From the NCBI RefSeq assembly GCF_031456545.1, contig NZ_JAVDUV010000002.1, positions 744,001-808,000 of the forward strand: a DNA stretch of 64,000 nt, in the 5' to 3' direction. The position numbers and the translations under genes were made by a program. Shown in pieces: positions 16,874-26,722 of this stretch (position 1 is its first letter; every line of letters begins with the position of its first letter). The notes beneath the pieces are model-generated. The model was not told where the DNA came from. It worked only from the letters and a program-made list of their open reading frames with translations, and did no database searches. This DNA is from Agromyces sp. 3263 (GTDB taxonomy: Bacteria > Actinomycetota > Actinomycetes > Actinomycetales > Microbacteriaceae).

Positions 16874-17812
16874 TCAGGCCGCGAGGGACTCGAGCGCCGC
16901 GATCGTGGCGGCGATGGCCGGCACGCGTTCGGCGCCTCGCGCAGTGACGAGGTGCAGTGACCGCACGTCGGCTCCCGCGGTCGGACGGGTGACGACGCCG
17001 CGGTGCCGCGGCGACGCCGCCAGGGCCAGCGCCGGCAGCAGCGCCACGCCGAGCCCCTGCGCCACCATGCCCTCGACGGCGACGAAGTTGTCGGTCTCGA
17101 AGGCGATACGGGGCGCGAAGCCCGCGGCATCCGAGAGCTGGAGCAGGTGGCCGCGGCAGCGCGGGCATCCGGCGATCCAGGGATCGTCTGCGAGGGCGGC
17201 CAGGTCGACGACGTCGGATGCCGCGGCCGGATGTCCTGCCGGAAGCACGAGCCGCATCGGCTCGTCGTCGAACGCCCGCACGTCGAGCCCGCGCGCGCTG
17301 GCGCGGTGCGGGTCGTCCCGGTCGCCCGGATAGCTGAAGGTGATCGCGAGATCGGCCCGGTCGGCGCGGACGGCGGCGACCGCCTCGGGCGGCTCGGCCT
17401 CGACGTAGGTCACGCCGACGCCGGGGTGCGCGGCGCCGAGCGCCGCGATGAGGCGGGGCACGAGCGTCGCCGATGCCGACGGGAACGCGACGAGCCGCAC
17501 ACGGCCGGCACGCAGCCCGCGGATGTCGGCGAGCTCGCCGGCCGCGGCCTCGAGCGCGGTCGCCACCGCGTTGGCGTGCCGGGCGAGCACGCGCCCCGAC
17601 TGGGTGAGCCGGATGCCGCGGCCGACCCGCTCGACGAGCGCGATGCCGGTGCGCGCCTCGAAGCGACGGAGCTGCTGGCTCACGGCGGGCTGGCTGTAGC
17701 CGAGCGCCTCAGCCGCCCCGGTGAGTGAGCCGTGCTCGGCGATCTGCCGCACCACCCGCACGGTCTGCAGGTCGAGCGCGGCGGCGAGTCCCTCGATCGA
17801 TGCGTCGGACAT
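16874..17812 (-). CDS. LysR-family transcriptional regulator
   Basis: A 312-residue regulator. The winged helix-turn-helix spans about residues 10-70 ([20 protein letters not shown] then [15 protein letters not shown]), followed by a periplasmic-binding-like effector domain containing [18 protein letters not shown] and several AEPPEAV-type contacts. ATG 17812 (MSDASIEGL) is preferred; a slightly longer form would start inside the operator. It is divergent from a class V aminotransferase gene 81 bp away, with an inverted repeat between them, so it very probably controls that gene and itself. Effector unknown. Confidence 0.92.
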   Translation of the reverse strand: MSDASIEGLAAALDLQTVRVVRQIAEHGSLTGAAEALGYSQPAVSQQLRRFEARTGIALVERVGRGIRLTQSGRVLARHANAVATALEAAAGELADIRGLRAGRVRLVAFPSASATLVPRLIAALGAAHPGVGVTYVEAEPPEAVAAVRADRADLAITFSYPGDRDDPHRASARGLDVRAFDDEPMRLVLPAGHPAAASDVVDLAALADDPWIAGCPRCRGHLLQLSDAAGFAPRIAFETDNFVAVEGMVAQGLGVALLPALALAASPRHRGVVTRPTAGADVRSLHLVTARGAERVPAIAATIAALESLAA

Positions 17813-17818
17813 GCTCGA

Positions 17819-17845
17819 ATCATAACTCCATGGCATGCATATGAT
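17819..17845. promoter_or_regulatory. Probable LysR operator (ATCATA-N15-TATGAT)
   Basis: A perfect 6-bp inverted repeat, ATCATA at 17819-17824 and TATGAT at 17840-17845, lies in an unusually AT-rich patch between the divergent regulator and aminotransferase genes. The dyad geometry suits a LysR dimer site. Seen directly; its use by the adjacent regulator is inference. Confidence 0.6.
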
Positions 17846-17893
17846 CACTCACCTGCGGTTGTCGAATGGATCAGCGGTGCCGAGACTTGAGGC

Positions 17894-18925
17894 ATGTCCA
17901 CCTTCCGGGATCGATTCGCCGCCGGCCGCGGCTACCTCGCCGCCTGCACGCTCGGGCTGCCCGCCGACGTCACGCGCGAGGCCGTGCTGGCTGACCTCGA
18001 ACGCTGGGCGTCCGGCACCGCGAGCGCCGTCGAGTACTCCGCGACCCTCGAACGCGCTCGCGGCCACGCCGCGACCCTCCTCGGCGTGGACGCCGCCCGC
18101 GTCGCCACGGGTTCGCAAGTCTCGGTGTTCACCGGGCTCGCCGCGGCATCCGCCCCCGCGGGCGCCGAGGTGCTGTGCATCGACGGCGACTTCTCCTCGG
18201 TCGTGGCCCCCTTCCTCGCCCGGAGCGACCTGCGCGTGCGCCACGTGCCGCTCGCCGACCTCGCCGACGGGGTGCGCCCCGACACGTGGATGGTCTCGTA
18301 CTCGCTCGTGCAGTCGGCGACGGGTGAGATCGCCGACGCGGCATCCGTCGCTGACGCCGCCCAGAACGCCGGAGCGCGGGTGCTCGTCGACACGACCCAG
18401 GCCACCGGCTGGCTGCCGACCACCGACCTTGACGCAGACCTCATCGTCTGCCACGCCTACAAGTGGCTGGGCGCGCCCCGCGGCGCCGCGTTCGCCGCCG
18501 TCTCGGGGCGACTCGCCGACGAGCTGACGCCGTACACGGCAGGCTGGTACTCGGGAGCGGATCCGTGGTCCTCCTGCTATGGGCCCGACCTCCACCTCGC
18601 CGGCGACGCGACCCGGTTCGACGTCTCCCCCGCCTGGCACGCGTGGGCCGGCGCCGAGGCCGCGCTCGGATTCGCCGCGTCCCTCGATGCCGCCGAGGTG
18701 CACGACCACGCCCTCGGGCTCGCGAACGCGTTCCGCGGGCGCCTCGGCCTCGACGCCGGTGACAGCGCGATCGTCGCCTGGCCCGACGCCGAGGGCGCCG
18801 ACCTTGCGGCGCTCACCGCTGCGGGCATCACCGCGTCGGGCCGGGCGGGCCGTGCTCGGGTCGCGTTCCACCTGTGGAACGACCTCGAGGACGTCGAGCT
18901 CGCCGCGACCGCGCTGGGGCGTTGA
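17894..18925 (+). CDS. Class V aminotransferase-fold PLP enzyme
   Basis: A 343-residue PLP-dependent fold type I enzyme of the aminotransferase class V / cysteine desulfurase superfamily. The likely Schiff-base lysine is in CHAYKWLGAPRG (about residues 191-202), with VDTTQATGW upstream providing the Asp that contacts the cofactor nitrogen. No SufS/IscS cysteine loop is seen, so desulfurase activity is unlikely; related enzymes include kynureninases and aminotransferases, and the substrate is open. It is read away from the LysR gene and probably regulated by it. It ends 25 bp before the convergent fumarylacetoacetase-family gene. Confidence 0.85.
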   Translation: MSTFRDRFAAGRGYLAACTLGLPADVTREAVLADLERWASGTASAVEYSATLERARGHAATLLGVDAARVATGSQVSVFTGLAAASAPAGAEVLCIDGDFSSVVAPFLARSDLRVRHVPLADLADGVRPDTWMVSYSLVQSATGEIADAASVADAAQNAGARVLVDTTQATGWLPTTDLDADLIVCHAYKWLGAPRGAAFAAVSGRLADELTPYTAGWYSGADPWSSCYGPDLHLAGDATRFDVSPAWHAWAGAEAALGFAASLDAAEVHDHALGLANAFRGRLGLDAGDSAIVAWPDAEGADLAALTAAGITASGRAGRARVAFHLWNDLEDVELAATALGR

Positions 18926-18950
18926 CGCGCTGGACCCTTGACGCGGAAGG

Positions 18951-19727
18951 TCAGCGCGCGGCGGCCCGGACCGGGTTCGAGAGCGTGCCCAGCCCCGAGA
19001 CGGTGACGTCCACCGTGTTGCCGTCGACGATCGGGCCGACCCCCGCCGGTGTGCCCGTGAGGATGACGTCGCCGGGAAGCAGCGTGAAGACGCTCGAGGC
19101 GTAGGCGATGATCGAGGGGATCGAGTGCACCATGTCGGCGAGCCGGCCGTGCTGCCGTCGCTCGCCGTCGACGCTCACCTCGATGGTGCCCGATTCGAGG
19201 TCGAGGTCGGTGTCGATCACGGGCCCCAGCGGGCAGAACGTGTCGAAGCCCTTCGCGCGCGTCCACTGGCCGTCGCGCCGCTGCAGGTCGCGGGCCGTGA
19301 CGTCGTTCGCGATCGTGTACCCGAAGATCACGCCCGCGGCATCCGCCTCGGCCACGTTCCTCGCGATGCGGCCGATGACCACGGCCACCTCCCCCTCATG
19401 CTCGACCTGCTCGCTCTGCGGCGGCAGCACGATGGCATCGCCCGGACCGATGACCGACGTGTTCGGCTTCAGGAACAGCAGCGGCTCGGTCGGCGCCTCG
19501 CCGCCCATCTCCTCGGCGTGCTCACGGTAGTTCTTGCCGACCGCGACCACCTTCGACCGCGGGATGACGGGCGCGAGCAGCTTCGCCTCGCTCAGCGGCA
19601 CACGCTCGCCCGTGGGCTCGAACCCCGCGAACATGGGGTCGGCCTTCAGCACGACGAGCTCGTCATCCTCCTCGTCGAGGATGCCGAAGGCGATGGTCTC
19701 GCCGTGGGAGAAACGCGCGATCTTCAT
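18951..19727 (-). CDS. Fumarylacetoacetate hydrolase-family protein
   Basis: A 258-residue protein with the FAH C-terminal fold. The typical core is seen: [16 protein letters not shown] (about residues 60-75), [29 protein letters not shown] with metal-binding Glu, and [20 protein letters not shown] near the C-terminus. Members cleave C-C bonds or decarboxylate 2-hydroxy-dienoates and acylpyruvates using Mg2+. It starts 9 bp after the stop of the acetyltransferase gene, as the last gene of a leuB-ilvE-acetyltransferase-FAH run. The exact substrate cannot be told; many cells use such proteins as acylpyruvase or oxaloacetate decarboxylase. Confidence 0.9.
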   Translation of the reverse strand: MKIARFSHGETIAFGILDEEDDELVVLKADPMFAGFEPTGERVPLSEAKLLAPVIPRSKVVAVGKNYREHAEEMGGEAPTEPLLFLKPNTSVIGPGDAIVLPPQSEQVEHEGEVAVVIGRIARNVAEADAAGVIFGYTIANDVTARDLQRRDGQWTRAKGFDTFCPLGPVIDTDLDLESGTIEVSVDGERRQHGRLADMVHSIPSIIAYASSVFTLLPGDVILTGTPAGVGPIVDGNTVDVTVSGLGTLSNPVRAAAR

Positions 19728-19736
19728 GCTGCCAGC

Positions 19737-20177
19737 CTATTGGTCGGGGGCATCGGCGATGAGTCGCTTGCCGAGGCTCACCGCGTGGTCGGGCTCGTAG
19801 CCGAGCGAGCGGTACCAGTCGATGACGCCCTGGTTCGTCGAGCGCACCTGCAGGTTGAGCTTGGGGCATCCCAGCGCGATGAGGAGCCGCTCTGCCTCGG
19901 CCATGATCGCCGCGCCCAGGCCCTCCCCGCGACGCGACGCGTCGACCGCGAGGTAGTTCACCCAGCCGCGATGGCCGTCGTAGCCGACCATCGCCGCGCC
20001 CACCACCGCTCCCCCGTCGTCCTCGGCGACGAGGAACAGGTCGGGCTGCACCGTGAGCTTGCGCTCGATGTCGCGGTACGGGTCGTTCCACGGGACCACC
20101 AGGCCGGCAGCGCGCCAGAGCGCCACCACCGGCTCGGTGTCCTCACGACGGAACGGCCGGATGGCCGCGCCGGGCAT
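19737..20177 (-). CDS. GNAT acetyltransferase (YpeA-like)
   Basis: A 146-residue GCN5-related acetyltransferase. Motif A for acetyl-CoA is the strand and loop around NYLAVDASRRGEGLGAAIM (R/Q-x-x-G-x-G/A as RRGEGLG, about residues 82-88). The sequence [21 protein letters not shown] at the start and LQVRSTNQGVIDWYRSLGY near the end match YpeA-type enzymes. The ATG overlaps the ilvE stop by one base, indicating coupling. Target not known. Confidence 0.88.
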   Translation of the reverse strand: MPGAAIRPFRREDTEPVVALWRAAGLVVPWNDPYRDIERKLTVQPDLFLVAEDDGGAVVGAAMVGYDGHRGWVNYLAVDASRRGEGLGAAIMAEAERLLIALGCPKLNLQVRSTNQGVIDWYRSLGYEPDHAVSLGKRLIADAPDQ

Positions 20178-21292
20178 CAGGCGTCGAGGCGGGTCAGCCA
20201 GCCGTGGCGGTCCTCGACGCGGCCGTACTGGATGCCGGTGAGCTCCTCGCGGAGCGAGAGCGCCAGCTCCGAGGCCGCCGATCCCGAGTGCACGATCTCG
20301 AAGTCCTCGGCGAGCAGGCGGCCGATGGGCGTGATGACCGCCGCGGTGCCGCACGCGAACGCGCCCACGATGTCGCCGGATGCCGCCCCCTCGCGCCACT
20401 CGTCGATCGTGACCTTGCGGCTCTCGACCGTGTGGCCACGATCCTTCGCGAGCTGCAGCACCGAGTCGCGCGTGATGCCCTCGAGGATCGAGTCGGACTC
20501 GGGCGTCACGAGCGTGCCGTCGCGATAGACCAGCACCACGTTCATGCCGCCGAGCTCCTCGAGGTACTTCCCCTCGTCGAGGAACAGCACCTGCTGGCAC
20601 CCGTGCTCGGCCGCCTCGGCCTGCGGCAGCAGGCTCGACGCGTAGTTGCCGCCGGTCTTCGCCGCACCGGTGCCGCCCTTGCCGGCGCGGGCGTACTTCG
20701 TCGACAGCCAGATCGACACGGGCTGCACGCCGCCGTGGAAGTACGCTCCGGCCGGGCTCGCGATGAGGTAGTAGGCGACCTTCTTCGCGGGGCGCACGCC
20801 GAGGAACGCCTCCTTCGCGAACATGAAGGGGCGCAGGTAGAGGCTCATCTCGGGAGCCGTCGGCACCCACGCGCCGTCGACCGCGACGAGCTGGCGCAGC
20901 GAGTCGAGGAAGTACTCGCTCGGCAGCTCGGGCAGGGCGAGACGGGCCGCCGAGCGCTGCATGCGGGCCGCGTTCTCGTAGGGCCGGAAGGTCCAGACGG
21001 AGCCGTCGGCGTGGCGGTAGGCCTTCAGGCCCTCGAAGATCTCCTGCGCGTAGTGCAGCACCGCGGCCGACGGCTCGAGCTGGATCGGGCCGTAGGGCGA
21101 GACGCGCGGGCGGTGCCATCCGCCCTTCTCCGACCAGCAGAGGTCGACCATGTGGTCGGTGAAGTGGTTGCCGAAGCCGGGATCGGCGAGGATCGCCTCG
21201 CGCTCGGCGTCGGTCTTCGCCGCGTCGTTACGGGTGACGTTCCAGGTGAGTCCTGCAGCGGACGGGGCCTGGAGCGGGAGGTTGATGGTCAT
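20177..21292 (-). CDS. ilvE: Branched-chain amino acid aminotransferase
   Basis: A 371-residue fold type IV PLP enzyme that performs the last step of valine, isoleucine and leucine synthesis (2-oxo acid plus glutamate). The length is that of the large (mitochondrial/actinobacterial) BCAT branch. Family segments are visible: [20 protein letters not shown], the PLP-lysine region near [14 protein letters not shown], and [16 protein letters not shown]. It lies 24 bp after leuB on the same strand, in line with a shared transcript. Confidence 0.96.
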   Translation of the reverse strand: MTINLPLQAPSAAGLTWNVTRNDAAKTDAEREAILADPGFGNHFTDHMVDLCWSEKGGWHRPRVSPYGPIQLEPSAAVLHYAQEIFEGLKAYRHADGSVWTFRPYENAARMQRSAARLALPELPSEYFLDSLRQLVAVDGAWVPTAPEMSLYLRPFMFAKEAFLGVRPAKKVAYYLIASPAGAYFHGGVQPVSIWLSTKYARAGKGGTGAAKTGGNYASSLLPQAEAAEHGCQQVLFLDEGKYLEELGGMNVVLVYRDGTLVTPESDSILEGITRDSVLQLAKDRGHTVESRKVTIDEWREGAASGDIVGAFACGTAAVITPIGRLLAEDFEIVHSGSAASELALSLREELTGIQYGRVEDRHGWLTRLDA

Positions 21293-21316
21293 GTTGTCGT
21301 CCTTCGGGTGCGCTGG

Positions 21317-22378
21317 TTACTCGTCTGCGTCGATGCGGGCGACGATCGCGTCGCCGACCTCGGAGGTCGATCGTGCGGCGTCGCCGCGTTCGGCGATGTC
21401 GGCGGCGACCGCCCGTCGCACCTTCGCTGCCTGCTCCTCGTGACCCAGGTGGTCGAGGAGCAGTGCCACGGAGAGGATGGCGGCGGTGGGGTCGGCGATG
21501 CCCTTCCCGGCGATGTCGGGCGCGGATCCGTGGACCGGCTCGAACATGCTCGGGAACCGGCCGTCGGGGTTGATGTTGCCCGAGGCCGCGAGTCCGATGC
21601 CGCCGCTGATCGCGCCGGCCAAGTCGGTGAGGATGTCGCCGAAGAGGTTGTCCGTGACGATGACATCGAATCTAGCAGGATCCGTGACGAGGAAGATGGT
21701 CGCGGCGTCGACGTGGAGGTAGTCGACCGCGACGTCGGGGAACTCGGCGGCGACCGCGTCGACCGTGCGCTTCCAGAGTGACCCCGCGAAGACGAGCACG
21801 TTCGTCTTGTGCACGAGGGTGAGCTTTTTGCGCGGGCGCGCGGATGCCGCGGCGAAGGCATAGCGCACGACGCGCTCGACCCCGTAGGCGGTGTTCACCG
21901 AGACCTCGTTGGCGACCTCGGCGGGCGTGCCGACACGGATCGCACCGCCGTTGCCGACGTAGGGCCCCTCGGTGCCCTCGCGGACGACGACGAAGTCGAC
22001 GTCGCCGGGGTTCGCCAGCGGGCTCGTCACCCCCGCGTGCAGGATCGACGGCCGGAGGTTCACGTAGTGGTCGAGCTCGAAACGCAGCTTGAGCAGCAGC
22101 CCGCGCTCGATGTTGGCGCCCGCGAGCCGTGGATCGCCGGGCACGCCCCCGACCGCTCCCAGCAGGATCGCGTCATGGCCCTTGATGGCCGCGAGGTCCT
22201 CGTCGGTCAGCACGTCGCCCGTCTCGAGGAATCGCCCCGCGCCCAGTGAGAAGGGTGTCTGCTCGAAGGCGGCCTCGGTGCCCGCGACGGCTGCGTCGAG
22301 CGCCTTGAGCGCCTCATCGACGACCTCTGGGCCGATTCCGTCGCCCCGGATGACCGCGAGCCTGACCGTGCCTACCAT
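21317..22378 (-). CDS. leuB: 3-isopropylmalate dehydrogenase
   Basis: A 353-residue enzyme of leucine synthesis that oxidises and decarboxylates 3-isopropylmalate with NAD. Typical segments are [18 protein letters not shown] at the start, the substrate Arg region [14 protein letters not shown], the conserved [12 protein letters not shown], the Lys-containing [10 protein letters not shown] and the metal site [15 protein letters not shown] 22378 has AGGAG upstream (AGGAGAATCC before ATG) and is preferred over an in-frame start 21 codons earlier. It is first in a leuB-ilvE-acetyltransferase-FAH run. Confidence 0.97.
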   Translation of the reverse strand: MVGTVRLAVIRGDGIGPEVVDEALKALDAAVAGTEAAFEQTPFSLGAGRFLETGDVLTDEDLAAIKGHDAILLGAVGGVPGDPRLAGANIERGLLLKLRFELDHYVNLRPSILHAGVTSPLANPGDVDFVVVREGTEGPYVGNGGAIRVGTPAEVANEVSVNTAYGVERVVRYAFAAASARPRKKLTLVHKTNVLVFAGSLWKRTVDAVAAEFPDVAVDYLHVDAATIFLVTDPARFDVIVTDNLFGDILTDLAGAISGGIGLAASGNINPDGRFPSMFEPVHGSAPDIAGKGIADPTAAILSVALLLDHLGHEEQAAKVRRAVAADIAERGDAARSTSEVGDAIVARIDADE

Positions 22379-22513
22379 GGATTCTCCTTCGTGCGCCAGC
22401 CCTCCCAGCGTAGTGTCCGGGCAGGGAGCCGCTCGATACACTCGGCCTCAGGACGAGGTATCCGCCTCATCGAACCGCGGCACCTGGAGCCGCCGGAGAG
22501 AAAGCAGGACCCC

Positions 22514-22777
22514 ATGAGTCTCGGTCTCGGAATCGTGCTCTTCGTGATCGGCGCCATTCTCGCCTTCGCGCTGAACCTCACCGTCGACTGGATCAACCTC
22601 CAGCTGGTCGGCTACATCCTCATGATCGCCGGAGCGATCATCATCATCATCGGCATCGTGCTCCTCGCGCGTCGTCGCCGTTCGGTGACGACCTCGCACA
22701 CGAGCGTCGACCCCGCCACCGGCGACCGGGTCGTGCGCAACGAGCACTCGACCCCCGAGGACCCGACCGTCCTCTGA
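22514..22777 (+). CDS. DUF6458 small membrane protein
   Basis: An 87-residue protein starting MSLGLGIVLFVIGAILAFAL, with a second hydrophobic segment (LVGYILMIAGAIIIIIGIVLL) then a basic RRRR stop-transfer and a polar tail. This is the pattern of the small actinobacterial DUF6458 family (two transmembrane segments). Upstream is a purine-rich GGAGAGAAAGCAGGA. Function unknown. It stands alone, divergent from leuB, and is followed by a terminator. Confidence 0.88.
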   Translation: MSLGLGIVLFVIGAILAFALNLTVDWINLQLVGYILMIAGAIIIIIGIVLLARRRRSVTTSHTSVDPATGDRVVRNEHSTPEDPTVL

Positions 22778-22788
22778 GTGCGATGCGC

Positions 22789-22826
22789 CGAACGGCCGCT
22801 GCCCCGACGAGGGCGGCGGCCGTTCG
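22789..22826. terminator. Terminator between DUF6458 and MFS genes
   Basis: CGAACGGCCGC and GCGGCCGTTCG form an 11-bp stem with an inner GCC/GGC extension. It lies between convergent genes and may serve both; T-run weak. Confidence 0.75.
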
Positions 22827-22870
22827 TCATGCGGGCCGGCTGGGCCGGGCGACCGGCTTGCCCGACGTGC

Positions 22871-24478
22871 TCATTCGGTCGGAGCCGGCGCCGGGTTCCG
22901 CAGCGCGATCGCCGCGACCACGGCGGCCGCCAGCATGAGTCCCACGCCGATGAGCGAGGTCACCACGACCCCGCCGTCGAACGCGTGAGCTGCGGATGCC
23001 GCGAGCTCGGCGCCGATCGGGCCGGGCAGCTGCTCGGACACCGTGACGGCCCCGGCCAGCGTCTCGCGCGCGGCATCCGCCTGCCCGTCGGTGAGGAGCG
23101 ACGGCAGCACGATGCCCGACCGGAACTGCGCCGCGAGGATGCTGCCGAGCACCGCAGTGCCGAGGACGGCGCCCAGCTCGTAGGCGGTCTCGGACACGGC
23201 CGACGCCGCACCGGCCTTCGCTGGCGGCGCGCTCGAGAGGATGAGCTCGTTCGAGACCGTCTCGGCCGAGCCGATGCCCACGCCGAGCAGCACGAATGCG
23301 AGCACGATGGGGGCGATCGACTCCGCACTCGTGGTGAGCGCGATGAGGAGGTATCCCCCGGCGGAGAGGCCGAGCGCCACCGGCACGAGCAGGCGAGGGC
23401 GCACGCGACGGGCGATCGGCACCACGACGAGTCCGGCGATGATCATCGCGACGAGGCCGGGCAGCAGGGCGAGGCCCGCAGCGACCGGCGTGAGCCCCGC
23501 GATGAGCTGCAGGTGCTGCGACACGAAGTAGAGGAATCCCACCAGCGCGATCACGCTGAAGAGGTTGACGAGCACCGCACCGCCGAACGAGCCCTGCCGG
23601 AACAGGCGCACGTCGAGCATGGGCGACTCGCTGCGCAACTGCCGCCGCACGAACCACACCGCGCAGAACGCGCCGAACGCGATCGCCTGCAGGCCGAAGC
23701 CGTCGACGCCCTCGGTGGCGAGCGACTTGATGCCGTACACGATCGGGCCCATCGCCGCCAGCGACAGCACCGTGCTCACGACGTCGATGCGCCCGGGCGC
23801 GGGGTCGCGGCTCTCGGGGATGAGCAGCGGCACGAGCACGAGCAGGGGCACGAGCACCGGCACCGCGAGGAGGAAGACGGACCCCCACGCGAACTGCTCG
23901 AGGAGGAGCCCGCCGACGAGGGGCCCGAGGGCGCTGCCGGCCGCGAAGCCCGACGCCCAGATGGCGATCGCGAGTCGTCGCTGCTCGCGATCGGTGAAGA
24001 CCGCGCGCAGGAGCGACAGGGTCGACGGCATGAGCATCGCGCCGAAGAAGCCGAGGGCCGCGCGGGCGCCGATGAGCGCCTCCGCCGTCGGCGCGAACGC
24101 GGCGACGACCGAGACCACGGCGAAGCCGGTCGAACCGATCAGGAGCATGCGGCGGCGGCCGAAGCGGTCGCCGGCGCTGCCCATGCCCACGAGGAGGCCG
24201 GCGAGCACGAGCGGGTACGCGTCGATGATCCAGAGCTGCTGGGCGGCCGTCGGTGCGAGGTCGCGCGAGATGGCGGGCAGCGCGAAGCTCAGGACGGTGT
24301 TGTCGATGGAGACGAGGAGCACGGGCAGCATGAGCACGGCGAGCGCCACCCAGGCGCGGCGCGGCGCGCGCGGGCCGCGGCGTTCCGGCACCGCCGACGC
24401 CCGGCCGGGATCGATCGGCGCCGTGCTGCGCGACGCGAGCTCGTTCGGCTGGGTCTCGGGCTGGGTGGTGTTCGTCAT
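22871..24478 (-). CDS. MFS drug-type exporter, DHA2 (14-TM) family
   Basis: A 535-residue membrane transporter of the EmrB/QacA type. A polar N-terminus is followed by about 14 hydrophobic segments; motif A-like GDRFGRRRML follows TM2 (near residues 105-114) and the TM1 region VSIDNTVLSFALPAI carries the Asp-Asn-Thr-Val pattern of DHA2 proteins. Such pumps export drugs or dyes with proton motive force. ATG 24478 (MTNTTQPET) has GGAAG upstream; an in-frame ATG four codons earlier is possible. It is divergent from a TetR gene, and the palindrome between them shows the likely control: substrate releases TetR and turns on the pump. Confidence 0.93.
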   Translation of the reverse strand: MTNTTQPETQPNELASRSTAPIDPGRASAVPERRGPRAPRRAWVALAVLMLPVLLVSIDNTVLSFALPAISRDLAPTAAQQLWIIDAYPLVLAGLLVGMGSAGDRFGRRRMLLIGSTGFAVVSVVAAFAPTAEALIGARAALGFFGAMLMPSTLSLLRAVFTDREQRRLAIAIWASGFAAGSALGPLVGGLLLEQFAWGSVFLLAVPVLVPLLVLVPLLIPESRDPAPGRIDVVSTVLSLAAMGPIVYGIKSLATEGVDGFGLQAIAFGAFCAVWFVRRQLRSESPMLDVRLFRQGSFGGAVLVNLFSVIALVGFLYFVSQHLQLIAGLTPVAAGLALLPGLVAMIIAGLVVVPIARRVRPRLLVPVALGLSAGGYLLIALTTSAESIAPIVLAFVLLGVGIGSAETVSNELILSSAPPAKAGAASAVSETAYELGAVLGTAVLGSILAAQFRSGIVLPSLLTDGQADAARETLAGAVTVSEQLPGPIGAELAASAAHAFDGGVVVTSLIGVGLMLAAAVVAAIALRNPAPAPTE

Positions 24479-24490
24479 CTCGGCTTCCAT

Positions 24491-24516
24491 TACTTTACCG
24501 TCCAGCCGGTATAGTA
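24491..24516. promoter_or_regulatory. TetR operator between exporter and regulator
   Basis: TACTTTACCG (24491-24500) and CGGTATAGTA (24507-24516) form an inverted repeat matching at 9 of 10 positions around TCCAGC. It covers the region where both divergent promoters must lie and includes a TATAGT hexamer usable as a plus-strand -10. Binding by the adjacent TetR protein is inference but strongly suggested. Confidence 0.8.
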
Positions 24517-24555
24517 TCAGGTCACGATCGGATGCCGCTCGCTACGATCGAGCAC

Positions 24556-25119
24556 ATGAGCCGTCCCCCAGCCGCGCGCGACGCCGTGCTCGACGCCTTC
24601 GAGCGCCTCCTCGTGGAGGGCGGCGACCGTGCCGCGACGCTCGATGCCGCCGCGCGCGGGGCGGGGGTCTCGAAGGGCGGGCTGCTCTACCACTTCCCGA
24701 CGCGCGAGGCCCTGATCGACGCCGTCCTGGCGCGCTTCTCCGCGCTCGTCGATGCGGACCTCGAGGTCATGGCCTCAGCACCCGAGGGTCCCGTCGCCTA
24801 CTTCGTGCGCACGTCGGTCGCGAGCGATACGGCCTTCGAGCGAGCAGGCGTCGCCGCCGCGCGACTCGCGCAGGCGGGGCATCCGTCGGCCGTTCGCATG
24901 ATCCGCTCGGTGCGCCAACGGTGGCTCGGCGCGGTGCGCACGCACGTGGCCGACCCCACGGTCGCACTCGCCATCACGCTCATCGGCGACGGCCTGTACT
25001 ACGACTCCGCGCTGCACGGCGACGACGCGGAGACGGGCGTCGACGCGCCCCCCGAGCATGAGATGGACGACCTGGTCGCCCTGCTCGAACGGCTCGCCGA
25101 CGGCCCGCCTCGCACCTGA
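24556..25119 (+). CDS. TetR-family repressor
   Basis: A 187-residue regulator: the N-terminal helix-turn-helix is RAATLDAAARGAGVSKGGLLYHFPTREALIDAV (about residues 25-57, GLLYHFP being the recognition region), followed by an all-helical ligand-binding domain. ATG 24556 (MSRPPAARDAV) is chosen over an in-frame ATG 8 codons earlier, because the HTH then sits at the usual distance. It is divergent from a DHA2 exporter with a palindromic operator between, so it should repress both. Confidence 0.92.
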   Translation: MSRPPAARDAVLDAFERLLVEGGDRAATLDAAARGAGVSKGGLLYHFPTREALIDAVLARFSALVDADLEVMASAPEGPVAYFVRTSVASDTAFERAGVAAARLAQAGHPSAVRMIRSVRQRWLGAVRTHVADPTVALAITLIGDGLYYDSALHGDDAETGVDAPPEHEMDDLVALLERLADGPPRT

Positions 25120-25129
25120 GCGGGCGCCC

Positions 25130-26722
25130 CTACTCCTCGGTGATGTCGATCTCGACGAGCACGTCGGCGTCGATCGCCTCGCGCACGCGGTCGAGCACGT
25201 CGGTGGGCACCGGCGAGTCGACCGTCAGGACGCTGAGCGCCTGGCCCCCGGCCTCGCGACGTGCGATCTGCATGCCCGCGATGTTGATGCCCGCATCGCC
25301 GAACTCGCGGCCGTAGACCGCGACGATGCCGGGCCGGTCGGTGTACTCCATCACGATGTGCGTCGTCGCGATCGGCACCTCGATCTCGTAGCCGTTGATG
25401 CCCACGAGCTTCTCGATCTGCTTGGTGCCGGTCAGCGTGCCCGAGACCGAGAGCTGGCGGCCGTCGGCGAGCGCGCCCGCGAGCGTGATCACGTTGCGGT
25501 ACTCGGGCGAGTCGGCGTCGGTGATGAGGCGCACGTCGATGCCGCGCTGCTCGGCGAGCAGCGGCGCGTTCACGTACGACACCGTCTCGCTGACGACGTT
25601 CGTGAACACGCCCTTGAGGGCCGCGAGCTTCAGGACGCTGACGTCGTAGTCGACGAGCTCGCCGTGCACCTCGACGTCGAGGCTCGTGATCGCGGCGTCG
25701 GCGAGGCCCGCGAAGAGCTGGCCGAGCTTGTCGACGAGCGGGATGCCGGGTCGCACGTACGGGTCGATGACGCCGCCCGCGACGTTCACCGCGTCGGGCA
25801 CCAGCTCGCCCGCGAGCGCGAGCCGCACCGACTTGGCGACCGAGACGCCCGCCTTCTCCTGCGCCTCGTCGGTCGACGCGCCGAGGTGCGGCGTGACGAT
25901 GACGTTCGGCAGCGACAGCAGCGGCGACTCGCGCGGCGGCTCGGTGACGAACACGTCGAGGCCGGCACCGGCGATCTGCCGGGCGGCCAGCGCCTCGTAG
26001 AGCGCGTCCTCGTCGATGAGGCCGCCGCGCGCGACGTTCACGACGAACGCCGTCGGCTTCATCTTCGCGAGCTGCTCGGTGGAGATCATGCCCGTGGTCT
26101 CGGGCGTCTTCGGCATGTGGATGGTGATGAAGTCGCTGCGCTCGAGGAGTTCGTCGAGCGTCACGGTCTGCACGCCGAGCTGCTGCGCGCGGGCGGCGGT
26201 GATGTAGGGGTCGTACGCGATGACCTCGGTGCCGAACGCCTGCAGTCGAGCCGCGATGAGGGCACCGATGCGGCCGAGGCCGATGATGCCGATCGTCTTC
26301 TCGTAGAGCTCGGTGCCCGTGTACTGCGACCGCTTCCACTCCCCCTGTGCAAGCGCCGAGTGCGCGGCCGGGATGTGCCGGGCGAGGCTCAGGATGTGGC
26401 CGACGGTGAGCTCGGCCGCCGAGATGATGTTCGACGTCGGCGCGTTCACGACCATCACGCCGGCCGCGGTCGCCGCCTTGATGTCGACGTTGTCGAGGCC
26501 GACGCCCGCCCGTGCGATCACCTGCAGCCTGGGCGCGGCGGCGATGGCCTCGGCGTCGACCTTCGTCGCCGAGCGCACCAGGATGGCGTTCGCCTCGGGC
26601 AGCGCGGCCAGCAGCGCGGAACGGTCGGTGCCGTCGACGTTGCGGATCTCGAAGTCGGGCCCGAGGGCCTCGACGGTGGCGGGCGAGAGTTCTTCTGCGA
26701 TCAGCACGACCGGCTTTGACAC
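25130..26722 (-). CDS. serA: D-3-phosphoglycerate dehydrogenase, long form
   Basis: A 530-residue enzyme catalysing the first step of serine synthesis (3-phosphoglycerate to 3-phosphohydroxypyruvate with NAD). Segments seen are RAGVGLDNVDIKAATAAGV, the NAD loop IGIIGLGRIGALIA (about 143-156), VNVARGGLIDEDAL with catalytic Arg nearby, and TPHLGAST with the catalytic His (about 283). The length shows the long actinobacterial form, with an intervening ASB domain and a C-terminal ACT domain (EYTDRPGIVAVYGREFGDAG), the serine feedback site. The GTG at 26722 has GAAGGAA upstream and gives the standard MSKPVVLIAEELS start. Confidence 0.97.
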   Translation of the reverse strand: MSKPVVLIAEELSPATVEALGPDFEIRNVDGTDRSALLAALPEANAILVRSATKVDAEAIAAAPRLQVIARAGVGLDNVDIKAATAAGVMVVNAPTSNIISAAELTVGHILSLARHIPAAHSALAQGEWKRSQYTGTELYEKTIGIIGLGRIGALIAARLQAFGTEVIAYDPYITAARAQQLGVQTVTLDELLERSDFITIHMPKTPETTGMISTEQLAKMKPTAFVVNVARGGLIDEDALYEALAARQIAGAGLDVFVTEPPRESPLLSLPNVIVTPHLGASTDEAQEKAGVSVAKSVRLALAGELVPDAVNVAGGVIDPYVRPGIPLVDKLGQLFAGLADAAITSLDVEVHGELVDYDVSVLKLAALKGVFTNVVSETVSYVNAPLLAEQRGIDVRLITDADSPEYRNVITLAGALADGRQLSVSGTLTGTKQIEKLVGINGYEIEVPIATTHIVMEYTDRPGIVAVYGREFGDAGINIAGMQIARREAGGQALSVLTVDSPVPTDVLDRVREAIDADVLVEIDITEE

